The notes beneath the pieces are model-generated. The model searched no databases. It had not been told where the DNA came from and was given only the letters and a program-made list of their open reading frames with translations. This document shows, in pieces, positions 23,501-30,761 of a DNA stretch of 31,218 nucleotides. Every line of letters begins with the position of its first letter. Position 1 is the first letter of the stretch. A program made the translations under genes and the position numbers. Source of the stretch: Apostichopus parvimensis (lineage: Eukaryota; Echinodermata; Holothuroidea; Aspidochirotida; Stichopodidae). The stretch lies in the NCBI GenBank assembly GCA_000934455.1, contig KN883766.1, positions 4,203 to 35,420 on the forward strand, read 5' to 3'.

Positions 23501-26500
23501 AAATAGTCGGGGAATTAGTTAATTACATTAAATGCCAATGCGGATTTGATATGGGAATGATTGTACAAGATGCGTAATCTTCCTGGTTCTTCTTTCTCAC
23601 CCGAAGCAATACACTGTCACTAATTTAGCTTAGTCCTTTAACCACCAAACTGCTATGAAACTTCAAATGATGCACTACTCCTCTGGTAGTTGTGTGATCA
23701 CTATCGAATAAAAACAAAATATCACATCTAGGTATCTGTTGTATAACTGACACAAATTTATAGCAATTAACTTTAGAAGATCATTTAGGAGTCGATCATA
23801 CACATATTAGGAAGGCTATACCAATTTAATATGTCAATTAGGAGATGTTTAAAAAATAAACATAACAACCATGGAGGGTCATGTGATGTGCTCCATGGTT
23901 ACATTTCAAACTGGTATCATATTTATTGTATTAATGTATCCCTTCTACCACTAATGTCATCATCAGATAACTGCCACAGTCCTGAGAAAAAACTTGAGAA
24001 ACCTATAATTTTAGCTAAGTGATGCACATACCGATGTTTACTGCAATTTTTAAATTGCTAAGATGCTAGTTCCTTTAAAAAGATTGAACTGCAGATGAAA
24101 CACATGCAGCATATCAGGACTGTATGTGTACAGTGTACATTGACGTAGGTAGCAGACGACAGGATTCACCGTTCCTTAGCAACACAAGCCTAATTGCCTT
24201 AAATGCACTAACAAGCACAGATCAAGCATTTTCTGACACGAGAAAATACATTTCAACATTGTCATTGTCCAAAACTAAAGCAATTAATATCAAAAGTACA
24301 GTAAATCCCTGTTTAAGGTGCGTTCTGTTGGATACGAAACTGACAATTTCGAAATGACATAGTGTTAAATAAACATACATGGTTAGTAGCGTCAGGGACA
24401 CATCACAAGACCCTGATGGTTTGTATGTTTTCTGAGTGTAAAGTGGCACGTGTAGATTTATATACATATTGCCGGGGTCAAAAAGCAAATAACATAATGC
24501 ATATCAACACCTGCAATGTCTTTCTTGTGAAATATTGTAGAAAATAAAAGCCTCATCTAATTCCTCTTTATAATGTTTCTACTTTTTCTGTCATCACACC
24601 CTCCTAAAAGCTGAAGAGTATATTTATGATTTGGAAATCAATTTTCATCTAAAAGGTGACAGTTAAAGTTGCTATGGTAACACAGATGCTTGTTGTGTAG
24701 ATGAGGAGTTACATCAACAGTATATTTCAAAAAGGAATTTATTCATATTCAACATTGATTATATCTTCTTCTGATATTGAACTGATTTTAAAGAAATGTA
24801 CTTTGTTGTTATAGATTAATGCGATACAAAGCAATATAATAATCAAATGAATAATTGGAAAATGTGATCTCATTCATTATTTAATAATCAGTTTTATCAA
24901 TTGTGTTGTTGTGCTGAGTATTATCTTTAACTATTTTTTTATTCTTACTTTTATTTACATTTCAGCTGATTACGGCAGATTAATGGTCAATGTTGCCGAC
25001 GATCTTACTCTAGACAGCACCCTGAAATTAGCAATTCTATTTGGTCTACCACCGGCAGAAACTGATATGCTACGCCGGGTTTCTCTGATAGAGACACCAG
25101 GAATCACTCTGATTAACTTCATGAAAACACGAAACATCATCAACATGTACGATGTCACTAACCTACAAAAGGGTTTGGTTTATATTCAGCTAAACCAAAC
25201 AAATGAAAACCTTTTAGCTCCATATCAGTCTAAAGTTGACCCGTTTCAGTTTGAAGAAAACCAATCACCAGAACTGCTTGACTGGCCAGGTAAGAACGAA
25301 TGGAAGGATGCAATCAGAATACATAAAACAAAAAAAGTACAGTAATAATAAAAATAATAATAAAATAGTACTTATATAGCACATTCATCAGCAATGCTGC
25401 TCGAAGCGCTTTACAGGAATGAAACAAAACATACATTAAAGCTACAAACAGTATAAGCCACATTGAGTACAAGAAGCCTTTTTTTGTGGAGGTCAAAGGT
25501 CATTTAGGGTCACCGGGCTTCAAATTGTGAAAACTTGTAAACATGATATCTCAATACGGGAAGTATGGGAAGACCTCATATTTAGTATGAAGGTGAATAA
25601 CATAAAGCAAAATAATGCTTTTGATTTTGGTGGAGGTCGAAGGTCATTTGGGGACAACATGTCAAATTGTGAAAGCCTTCTAAACTTGATATTGCAAGAA
25701 CAAAACCTTGGACAGATCTCATATTTGGTTTGTAGATGTACCATATCAAATTTAAGGAGCCTATTATTGCTTTTGGACAAGGTCAACGGTCATTTGAAGT
25801 CAACAAATGCCAAACATTTACCTCCCTCCCCCCTCTTACCTGTCTCTTTACACTAACAGGTATTCTTAAACATAATATTACAAGGGAAGCCTAGATAGAT
25901 CGCATTTTTGGGGTATGTTATTGTACCACATTGAGTACAAGAAGCCTAATGTTGTGGGCAGAGTTCAATGGTCGTTTGAGTTCACCAGGGGTCAAATTGT
26001 GAAAACCATGCTTTACACAATATTTCAACATGGACAGATGTCATATTTAGTATGTTGATGTATCTAACACATTTAGTACAAGAAGCCTGTTGTTCAGGTC
26101 AATGGTCATATCAGGACAGCCTGTGTCATTGTGAAATTATGGTTGTTACATCGCACTGATTTTCACTGTATTACTAAAAGATCAAGTATGTTGTAGACCC
26201 TCACTACGTAAACATTATGTCAGCTTCAGGAAGAAAACTGCTCATGTTACATCATCGAAACTACAATGTATTCTGGTTTTCTATATCAAAGCATCAGTTA
26301 CTGGTGATTTTGTTTCTATTATTCTATTTTAGTTGAAAATGTCAAATTTGTCCCTGATGATGGATCAACTCCATCACAAGCTTCTGATGAAAGAGAGGAA
26401 GATCATGACCATAGTAAGGAGAGTTTGATGGAGAGAACAGAGAGAGAAGAACTACCAAAACAAAGAATAGATTTAACTATACTTGAAATGAGGCACAATC

Positions 26501-29500
26501 ACTCATACATTGAACACAGGATAAAATGTGAAGGTGGAACTATTAGCATCATGGGGGTACATCTGACTATTCCTGAAGACGCTTTATCCTGTGAGGGTGT
26601 AATATCTGTTAAAGTGATCTATGATCCTGACATGCACCTCCCTGGAAGTGCTCATAGAGGCAGAATGACACCCCTGATCAAACTAGAGCCAGAAGGACTC
26701 GCCCTCAACAAGCCAGCCCAGCTGATTGTTCCCCACTCGGCTATTATCCCTGAGCCAGATCGACATGAAGTTATTATCTTCACTGGTCTGAAAGATGAAG
26801 AAAATTTACAAGAAGGTAAAAATGGTGACCAAAGAGCACTTTAAATGCATTTGATGTAAGGAGAAGTAAATTGAGTTAAATTCTGAGAATTAATACGGTA
26901 AAATATATCTAATTTAATAAGCTCTTCATATTTACTGTATTTTAGATTACCAAGTTAAATATTTATATAATATTACTTATTATAGGTGAAATAACCTGGA
27001 CTGAAGAGAAATCTGTTGATTGGAAGCTAGAACCGGAGAAGATCAGTCTTGATATTAACATCCTGAGCTACGTCTTTGTTAATTTAGTCAGCCAAGAAAC
27101 AGAACAGAAGCATATATTCCGTATTGTTCCATTTATTGACGGGATACTGGATGCCAAAGATGATGTTTTAATAACAGTTTGTTTCTGTAAGGACAGTGAT
27201 GAAGAGTACAAGGTGAGGATAGTCTCCTGTTTCCATGGTGATATGTGTAGCAGTTTGAGATGAATTTTGCTTTGCGCTGTAATCTATAGGTCTGATACTG
27301 GGAATCTTGCTTTCTTTTATGATTTGTATAACCAAATGTTATCATGTATTACTGGCAAATTATAAGGTGATTGGTTAAAGGGTACGTTTGTGTGACATAT
27401 TTATTGATTCATCATAGCTTATCAAAAAGAAAACACTGTTACATTTGAAATACCAGACATTTACACTTCATTTGCAACAATGATTTAGAGGATCTGATAA
27501 AAACAAGCAACATTAATTGGTAATTTTATTCATTTAAGGGAACAGAAGCTGCTGTTACTTGCTATATAGCAGTATTGATGAAGAATAGTGAAGCTGCACA
27601 ACAAATTTCATAATTGACTCTGCTTTTTTTCAATTACTTATCCATGTTCTTATGTTTTAGTTGATGTTAGAGGACCACCAGTCCAAACTGAGTCTAGGAA
27701 ACTATACAACATTTCAAGTTACCCGGACATTGAATGACGGCAGAGATTGTGCTTCTCACATTGATCTGATGATGTCATCGCCCGGTGATAGTTACCATCT
27801 GATGAAGGAAGAATCAAGAAAGGTTTGTAATCACCAATGCTATTCAAATTTGTCTTCTAACATTACATGTAAGACTTGTAGTCAAGAATTGGTTACCTAA
27901 AGTGGATCAAAATGTTGTAGTGGTTAGAATGTTGGCCCTACAACTATCTCTTTGTGGTTAAAAATACCCAACAGTGACCAAAATCTATGCAAACGTATGG
28001 TGGGCAGTGTTGTTTAGCAGAATCTTGTGAGGGATGGTATTTTCAGATCATGAATTAGGTAGTAAAGTTTGTTCCTATATTCTTTAACATGGTTTGATGA
28101 AAAGCTTCACTAACCATGGCTGCACTTAGGTGATCCTGAATGGGTATGTCTTTAATTCACCTCCCTTTGTATTTTTAGTTAGTGTTCAGGTGCTGTGGCA
28201 AACTTGTAGTTGCTAGGGTGGGTTGTTGATTAGGTGGCTGTCCTGTGAGAAGGAATGAGTGAAACAATTATATGCCTTCCCAGTGATTCTCTGAACACTC
28301 ATCAAACACAGAAGGATTGAAATAAGCCGGTATACATCTACAATCACAGGAACATCTAGGGCTAGACTTTATTTCTGTAGGGTTCCTATACCCCATGGGA
28401 CAAAATTAACCTAAATGTTGTTATTTAATTCTTTAATACAATTACCAGGTTTTCCTTAGTTCTTTTATATTTATGTGGCATTTTTTCTTTGAGTACATAT
28501 CAAGCATTCTCATCCTCAGTATAATTTATCTTCAATATCTTTTATCCATTAGCATGTAGACATTGATCACCTCTGTGCTGCCAGTAGAGTCTCTCATCAG
28601 TTCAGACTTAAAAGAAACAATGATGGAGACACTGACATGGTTGATGTAAAGTTAAAAGTATCACAACATGAAAAGAACCAGACAGCCCTTATCCTCCAAT
28701 CAAAGGTGAGTTATGTCTGCTGATTGTCTTCCAGCTGTTTGTGTTCTCATATGACTCTTCATTACATAATAAACAGCGGCGTCTTCTCTCTTCTGATCAT
28801 TTCTTTGCTTAGTAATGTCCTGTCTGCTGGAAGTCTTGCAACTGTTTTCAGACTGACTGAATAATGTTAGTGCTGCGACTGAATTATAGTTCTTTGTTTA
28901 CATGTTAGGAGTGTTAGCTCAGTGGTTAACGCTGGTGCCTTTCCATCATAAGGTCCCGAGTTCGAGTCACTCCAAGATTAATGTACAGTATGTCGTCCAG
29001 TTACAGAGTTGTTGACAATTCATGGACGTAAATAAGAATCTAAGAGACTGACTTCGGTCAGCTTGCGGCTTTGATAAGCCAATGATGGCTTCTTCGCCAG
29101 TTCCTGCTTGCAGGAGGATCTAAAATACAAACATACATACTTACATGTTCTCTCATGGATCCTTTTCTTTGTAATATTCATAGTGGATGACAATTGAATT
29201 TAATTATAGTAGTCTGTTATTCTGTAATTAATGAGTAACTCAAAGTGCAGTAAATTGCTGAACAAATGTACATATCACCAGTGTTTTTATTCAACGCACA
29301 GGTCAACAGTTATTGGAAACGTTGTTTTATATGTATCTTAGGTACAAATTAAATACTCCATAAATGATAGGTATGTTGTCATCAAGATTCCTTTGCCTTG
29401 GGATTTGACACATTTATTATGTGTTGTTCTATCAGGGGCGTAGCGAAGGTTCTTTTGTTGGGGGGTGTGGAGAATTTGATTTGCCGACGAATCTGGAAGT

Positions 29501-30761
29501 GGTGACTGAAATGGGGGAGGGGTTTAAGGGGAGGTGGAAAATTTTTAGTTTTGTAACGTCCTTAGATGCAATCTGGTGCCAGGCGCGTAGCCAGGAATTT
29601 GCCAAGGGAGGGGCGAAAATGTCGGCAAACTATCAGAGCCGTAGATACGGCATTGCCAACTATCTAAGCGTAGCGCCACCATGGGTTGGCGCGAAGCGAA
29701 CAAGAAAATTTTGGTTGAAAATGCCTCCCAGATCACTGGAAATGGCACATCCCAGGCCTTGTAAGTTGTATCTTAGCATTTTCTCTTTTGAAATTACTAG
29801 CGATATCATAAAAAAAAAAAATTAAATTTAAAAAAAATATGCTCAAGGGGGGGCTGCTCCCTTCGCCCCCCCCCCTTGGCTACGCGCCTGTCGGGTGCAT
29901 ATTTTTAAGTCAAATTTGGCACCGTATAATTTCCATTTCGATATTACTTTTATGGCAGTCGGCAGAAGAAGAATTAATTGGGTAACGAAGAAAAATTGCA
30001 TACCGGTACCTTTTATTGGAAAGTAGATTATACAAATCGCAGCTTGAAATTAGGAAGTCAGATTCTGATTGCTGAACATTGGTGAATGTAATTAAGCTTT
30101 GCCTACGCCTCTCGGGCTCAAACCATCGCAATGAGTATGTATACCTTTTCATCAATATTTTTAGTTGGAGCAATACCACTTTTCTCTTTCACTGAGTTGC
30201 CGGCGATTCTGGCACTCGTCTGGCTGAGCCTGGCTACAGTAGCTATACTGACGGCCGTGACATTATCAGTTATTTGCCGAGAGGTTTTAAACTTGCATGC
30301 GTCGGGTGATTGGATTGGTGAATGAGTTTATCAGATGAAGAACTGAAATAACCGATAAAGAAGCTCCCGTTCTCCTTTTCTCTACTCAGCTTTCCTTCTT
30401 TCTTCCCCTTCCGCTCTCTTCACCTTTTCTCCTTTTGCCGACAGACCCAAAATTTGCCGACAGACCCAAAATTTGCCGACAGCGACCAAATTATTGGGGG
30501 GTGTGACACCCCCCCACACCCCCCCGCTCGCTACGCCCCTGTGTTCTATGTCTGTTTCAGCCCAATTTTTCTACATTACATTTCTACTTTAATCCCAATC
30601 ATTCACAGGGGTGTGATAGATAGTCTGCACTATTGTATGTTAAACATTCTTACATGTAAAATTTCATTGGTCATATATTTTTCGTTTTTTTTTTCTTCAG
30701 GTGAAAAACATTCTCTTATCTCCAGAAAGCCAGGAAATTCTTTTTAGGGGTCTACATCCAG
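11492..30761 (+). CDS. Multi-exon gene: β-propeller / DED / coiled coil / DED / ZU5 / UPA protein (3' partial)
   Basis: Twelve coding exons join into one open frame of 3325 nt (1108 codons plus 1 nt), running off the right side. Every junction is GT-AG and the phases chain correctly: 2, 0, 1, 0, 0, 1, 1, 1, 0, 0, 0, 1. Domains in order are a β-propeller-like region, a DED-like helical domain, a long coiled coil, a second DED-like domain, an acidic linker, ZU5 and a UPA-like region. No signal peptide or membrane segment is seen, so a cytosolic protein is likely. ZU5-UPA is known from PIDD, UNC5, ankyrins and the FIIND of NLRP1/CARD8; DEDs recruit caspase-8-like proteins in known systems. A sensor or scaffold that assembles a death-fold platform is inference. 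The C-terminus, which in relatives often carries a death domain or CARD, lies outside. The model is untested by RNA evidence, and the two large introns (2.2 and 4.1 kb) are its weakest links. Confidence 0.75.
11512..13731 (+). other. Intron 1
   Basis: Bounded by GTAAGT and a pyrimidine-rich AG. It contains a poly-G run near 11720, and the diverged repeat at 13190-13395. A pair of 'tagcgccac' motifs lies at about 12650 and 12710. No additional exon was recognised. Confidence 0.55.
13190..13395. repeat. Truncated relative of the 7667-7835 element
   Basis: Shares the interior and the right terminus 'atttggggccaatac' with 7667-7835, plus an inserted stretch of about 45 bp ('aataaatcagtttaaaaatg' region). 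The left terminus is missing. Confidence 0.6.
13732..14614 (+). CDS. Coding exon 2: β-propeller-like domain
   Basis: This large exon encodes about 294 residues. The acceptor AG is at 13730-13731 after a pyrimidine-rich run, and the donor is GTAAGT at 14615. The protein shows recurring β-strand blades: a hydrophobic strand, a short turn, then a strand such as 'DRLFLTC', 'GLVYVGL', 'NKLFICTAG', 'GLIFILW' or 'NRLFLVTG', with segments such as 'IALYD' and 'VIVLDA'. This is the pattern of NHL/YVTN/WD-like propellers. There are roughly five to six blades, so the fold may be closed by sequence that I cannot assign. In other proteins such propellers bind proteins, RNA or small ligands; the ligand here is unknown. 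The loop at residues 239-263 is expanded by an in-frame 21-bp repeat. The exact propeller family needs a profile search. Confidence 0.75.
14426..14500 (+). repeat. In-frame 21-bp minisatellite coding SGGHSSI repeats
   Basis: Three full 21-bp units and a fourth partial unit (14426, 14447, 14468, 14489) are almost identical. They encode SGGHSSI, SGGHSSI, PGGHSSI and SGGH. The period is a multiple of three, so length changes keep the reading frame. It forms a Gly/His/Ser loop between two propeller strands ('QVVVYSL' before, 'ILASFKV' after). High identity between units points to recent expansion and probable length variation between individuals. Confidence 0.9.
14880..15370. repeat. Intronic tandem repeat, period about 204-212 bp
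   Basis: The anchor 'gaatgc' with 'ggaattttattaagaacat' occurs at 14934 and 15146, and a shortened form at 15350. Units share 'gagatcaaaatggtggaaaa', 'gcaaaattttatga', 'aggccatt.gatgctt' and 'cttattttctgagcttacaag'. A further decayed unit may reach 15600. Confidence 0.85.
16570..17790. repeat. Minisatellite block 1 with AGGTCAAAGGTCA motif
   Basis: After a TG-rich lead come seven units of about 145 bp with anchors at 16700, 16845, 16990, 17134, 17271, 17448 and 17582. Early units are regular (145, 145, 144 bp), later ones are diverged. Each has 'ttgtaaacac.atatctcaag', 'taccacattgagtac', 'gaagcctattgtt' and 'ggaggtcaaaggtcatttgg'. The first five carry an exact AGGTCAAAGGTCA. The last 200 bp are not repetitive but match the end of the block at 25440-26290. 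Confidence 0.9.
18690..18960 (+). CDS. Coding exon 3: first DED-like death-fold domain
   Basis: The acceptor AG at 18688-18689 follows a T-rich tract, and the donor is GTATGT at 18961. The exon enters in phase 0 and leaves in phase 1. It encodes about 90 residues, predicted helical, with the spacing of a death-effector domain: 'FHNLLMCSESL', 'CKKLLDYFEV', 'FSSLVHHLREAG', 'FDDINHLMTACS' and 'LSKLKTALNFYQ'. The 'L..L...G.vs..di..L......' run resembles helices 4-6 of DEDs in FADD and caspase-8. A standard RxDL charge motif is not obvious, so DED versus another death-fold subfamily is a judgement. Known DEDs make homotypic contacts that recruit initiator caspases; that role here is inferred. Confidence 0.65.
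18961..19703 (+). other. Intron 3
   Basis: GTATGT to TTTCAG. No repeat or second exon was recognised. The exon 3 frame continues for about 100 nt into it before a stop. Confidence 0.6.
19704..20221 (+). CDS. Coding exon 4: long coiled coil of 14-residue repeats
   Basis: Acceptor 'tttcag' ends at 19703. The donor is GTTAGA at 20222, weaker than the others. The split codon with exon 3 gives Asp, and the exon ends in phase 0. It encodes about 172 residues rich in Glu, Lys, Gln, Arg and Leu without helix breakers, so a long α-helical coiled coil is expected. Nine 14-residue units (two heptads each) of the type LKxTEEERQQLxxx fill residues of 19781-20158. Such a rod normally drives self-association, which would bring the flanking DED-like domains together. 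If the intron is retained, translation continues into it and stops at 20297, giving a truncated propeller-DED-coil product; this is possible but unsupported. Confidence 0.8.
19781..20158 (+). repeat. 42-bp coding tandem repeat with 84-bp higher-order pattern
   Basis: Nine contiguous 42-bp units start at 19781, 19823, 19865, 19907, 19949, 19991, 20033, 20075 and 20117. The first and last are the most diverged. Inner units alternate between LKTTEEERQQ and LKATEEERQ types, so the array seems to have grown by 84-bp pairs. A 14-residue period is exactly two heptads, so copy number can change without disturbing the coiled-coil register. Confidence 0.9.
20222..21306 (+). other. Intron 4
   Basis: GTTAGA to GACAG. 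A decayed 'aggtcaaatgtcatt' unit near 20517 is related to the minisatellite blocks. Nothing else was recognised. Confidence 0.55.
21307..21444 (+). CDS. Coding exon 5: coiled-coil continuation
   Basis: Acceptor 'gacag' ends at 21306 and the donor GTAAAG begins at 21445. Both ends are phase 0. The 46 residues (starting ELEEAKSSL, ending VNQQEL) are again helical and charged, and extend the coil of exon 4 without the 14-residue repeat. The start of an inverted-repeat transposable element lies within about 6 bp of the exon end, so the donor hexamer overlaps the insertion boundary. Confidence 0.75.
21450..22079. mobile_element. Inverted-repeat element abutting the exon 5 donor
   Basis: The left end 'cctttcacactttcccagatcggg' region is inverted at the right end (…'gcgatctggggaagtgtgaactgtgc'), about 28 bp with several mismatches. 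The interior is rich in '(a/c)cgggtt' and 'tatgggtt' motifs and has no coding capacity, so it is non-autonomous. TAAA occurs at 21446-21449 and 22082-22085 and may be the target duplication, but the right junction is uncertain by 2 bp. Superfamily not assigned. Confidence 0.7.
22540..23060. repeat. Minisatellite patch 2, degenerate
   Basis: Contains 'ttgtaaacacaatatctcaag', 'ggaggtcaaaaagtcatttgggg' at 22636 and an exact AGGTCAAAGGTCA at 22896, then a decayed 'gaggtcaaggcaa' near 23050. It is clearly related to the other two blocks but more diverged. Confidence 0.75.
23146..23230 (+). CDS. Coding exon 6: short linker
   Basis: Acceptor 'ttgcag' ends at 23145 and the donor GTAGGA begins at 23231. 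It enters in phase 0 and leaves in phase 1, matching exon 7, and the split codon is Ala. It encodes 28 polar residues (ASYASVTGQE... SSLA) with no recognised motif, probably a flexible joint between the coil and the second DED-like domain. Support is splice sites, open frame and phase only, so it is less certain than the domain exons; skipping it would break the frame (85 nt). Confidence 0.6.
23231..24965 (+). other. Intron 6
   Basis: GTAGGA to TTTCAG. A G-run of about 11 lies near 23370. The 3' third (from 24483) is the duplicated segment shared with 1024-1552. Small frames in the rest have no recognisable domain. Confidence 0.55.
24483..25195 (+). repeat. Segmental duplication of intron 6 plus exon 7 (copy B)
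   Basis: Partner of 1024-1768. This copy contains the intact acceptor and open reading frame of the second DED-like domain, so it is the functional member. Confidence 0.85.
24966..25289 (+). CDS. Coding exon 7: second DED-like domain
   Basis: Acceptor 'tttcag' ends at 24965 and the donor GTAAGA begins at 25290; the exon is phase 1 at both ends. It encodes about 108 residues. The first 85 fit a DED: 'YGRLMVNVADDL', 'STLKLAILFGLP', 'ETDMLRRVSLIE', 'ITLINFMKTRNII', 'DVTNLQKGLVYIQL'. This is helices 1-6 with the usual Leu pattern. The last 25 residues (through 'FEENQSPELLDWPG') look unstructured. It is only distantly similar to the domain in exon 3, so the pair is not a recent duplication. A broken copy of this same exon lies at 1553-1768. 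Being phase 1-1, the exon can be skipped or duplicated without frame loss. Confidence 0.75.
25340..25425. repeat. Dispersed repeat end: (TAA)n then 'ttatatagcac...gaagcgctttaca'
   Basis: A TAA-rich tract is followed by a sequence resembling the widespread '..ttatatagcgc....aaagcgctttaca' repeat. It lies directly before minisatellite block 3. Confidence 0.5.
25440..26290. repeat. Minisatellite block 3, colinear with block 1
   Basis: Anchors at 25490, 25634, 25780, 25962 and 26096. Unit order, unit-specific variants (for example 'ggggacaaca.gtcaaat', 'agcctattattgcttttgg', 'ctcttacctgtctct') and the nonrepetitive tail ('gacagcctgtgtcattgtga', 'acatcatcgaaac') match 17134-17790 in the same order and orientation. 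It ends about 40 bp before exon 8. Confidence 0.9.
26333..26815 (+). CDS. Coding exon 8: acidic linker and ZU5 domain
   Basis: Acceptor 'attttag' ends at 26332 and the donor GTAAAA begins at 26816; the exon is phase 1 at both ends. The first 50 residues are acidic and polar (DERE, EDHDHS, ERTEREE) and probably disordered. From about residue 800 the ZU5 pattern is clear: 'IKCEGGTI' (the G-G turn), 'GVHLTIPEDAL', 'VISVKVIYDP', 'MTPLIKLEPEGLALNKPAQLIVPHSA'. The 'L.IP..AL', 'P.G..L.KP..L..PH' signatures are the classic ZU5 landmarks. In UNC5, PIDD and ankyrins ZU5 packs against UPA, which follows here in exons 9-12. Confidence 0.88.
26986..27212 (+). CDS. Coding exon 9: UPA-like domain, first part
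   Basis: Acceptor 'tatag' ends at 26985 and the donor GTGAGG begins at 27213. It enters in phase 1 and leaves in phase 0. It encodes residues 908-983 with alternating β-strands such as 'LSYVFVNLV', 'HIFRIVPFIDG' and 'VLITVCFCKD', as expected for UPA after ZU5. At the place where PIDD and FIIND proteins carry the self-cleaving H-F-S or F-S site, the sequence reads N-I-L-S-Y (Ser at about residue 935), without His or Phe. Self-cleavage is therefore doubtful, though the alignment is by eye. Confidence 0.7.
27213..27660 (+). other. Intron 9
   Basis: GTGAGG to TTTTAG. Nothing further was recognised. Confidence 0.55.
27661..27822 (+). CDS. Coding exon 10: UPA-like domain, middle
   Basis: Acceptor 'ttttag' ends at 27660 and the donor GTTTGT begins at 27823; both ends are phase 0 and the length is exactly 54 codons. 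The segment (starting LMLEDHQSK, ending EESRK) contains 'YTTFQVTRTL' and 'SHIDLMMSS', mixed helix/strand as in the second half of UPA. The frame stays open for another 78 nt into the intron, so the exact donor is a choice made on consensus and phase. Confidence 0.65.
27823..28552 (+). other. Intron 10
   Basis: GTTTGT to CATTAG. No repeat or coding signal was recognised. Confidence 0.55.
28553..28705 (+). CDS. Coding exon 11: UPA-like domain, later part
   Basis: Acceptor 'cattag' ends at 28552 and the strong donor GTGAGT begins at 28706; both ends are phase 0, 51 codons. It contains 'HQFRLKRN', 'MVDVKLKVSQ' and 'TALILQSK', strand-like segments that would close a UPA β-sandwich. The intron after it holds a SINE and nested hAT-type elements. 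Confidence 0.65.
28907..29140 (+). mobile_element. tRNA-derived SINE, copy 2, with 9-bp target duplication
   Basis: The head (28908-28974) folds well as a tRNA: acceptor arms GGAGTG/CACTCC, an A box (TAGCTCAGTGG) and a near-consensus B box (GTTCGAGTC). The body shares 'cttcggtcagcttgcg', 'atggcttcttcg' and 'gttcctgcttgc' with copy 1. The tail is (catac)n. TTACATGTT flanks it exactly at 28898-28906 and 29141-29149, as expected of LINE-driven insertion. It lies in intron 11. Confidence 0.93.
29433..30541. mobile_element. hAT-type non-autonomous element with perfect 8-bp target duplication
   Basis: It begins CAGGGGCGTAGCGA and ends with the inverted copy TCGCTACGCCCCTG. TGTTCTAT is repeated exactly at 29425-29432 and 30542-30549. 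An 8-bp duplication and CAGGG-type ends are hAT hallmarks. Inside are G-rich flanks, a nested second element, and 'tttgccgacagaccc' repeats near 30437-30480. No transposase is visible; a 64-codon hydrophobic frame at 30131-30325 is unlikely to be a gene. Confidence 0.93.
29580..29890. mobile_element. Second hAT-type MITE nested inside the first
   Basis: It starts CAGGCGCGTAGCCAGG and ends with inverted CCTTGGCTACGCGCCTG. The flanks TCTGGTGC (29572-29579) and TCGGGTGC (29891-29898) match at 7 of 8 positions, as an aged 8-bp target duplication. The 311-bp interior has no protein function; a frame across 29421-29825 runs through both elements and is fortuitous. Confidence 0.9.
30701..30761 (+). 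CDS. Coding exon 12: short exon after UPA
   Basis: A long T-rich tract and 'cttcag' end at 30700, and a consensus donor GTGAGT begins at 30762. It enters in phase 0 and leaves in phase 1. It codes for about 20 residues (VKNILLSPESQ... RGLHP). No domain can be named. The phase-1 end requires at least one further exon to the right, which is not visible before 31218. Confidence 0.6.

Noticed and set aside
28908..28974. Genuine tRNA gene
   Set aside because: The tRNA-like head continues into a SINE body with tail and 9-bp target duplication, and the anticodon stem is not clean.
29421..29825. 134-codon plus-strand frame
   Set aside because: Crosses two transposable-element boundaries; no protein similarity recognised.
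30131..30325. 64-codon hydrophobic frame, possible membrane protein
   Set aside because: Lies inside the outer hAT-type element, with no gene context.
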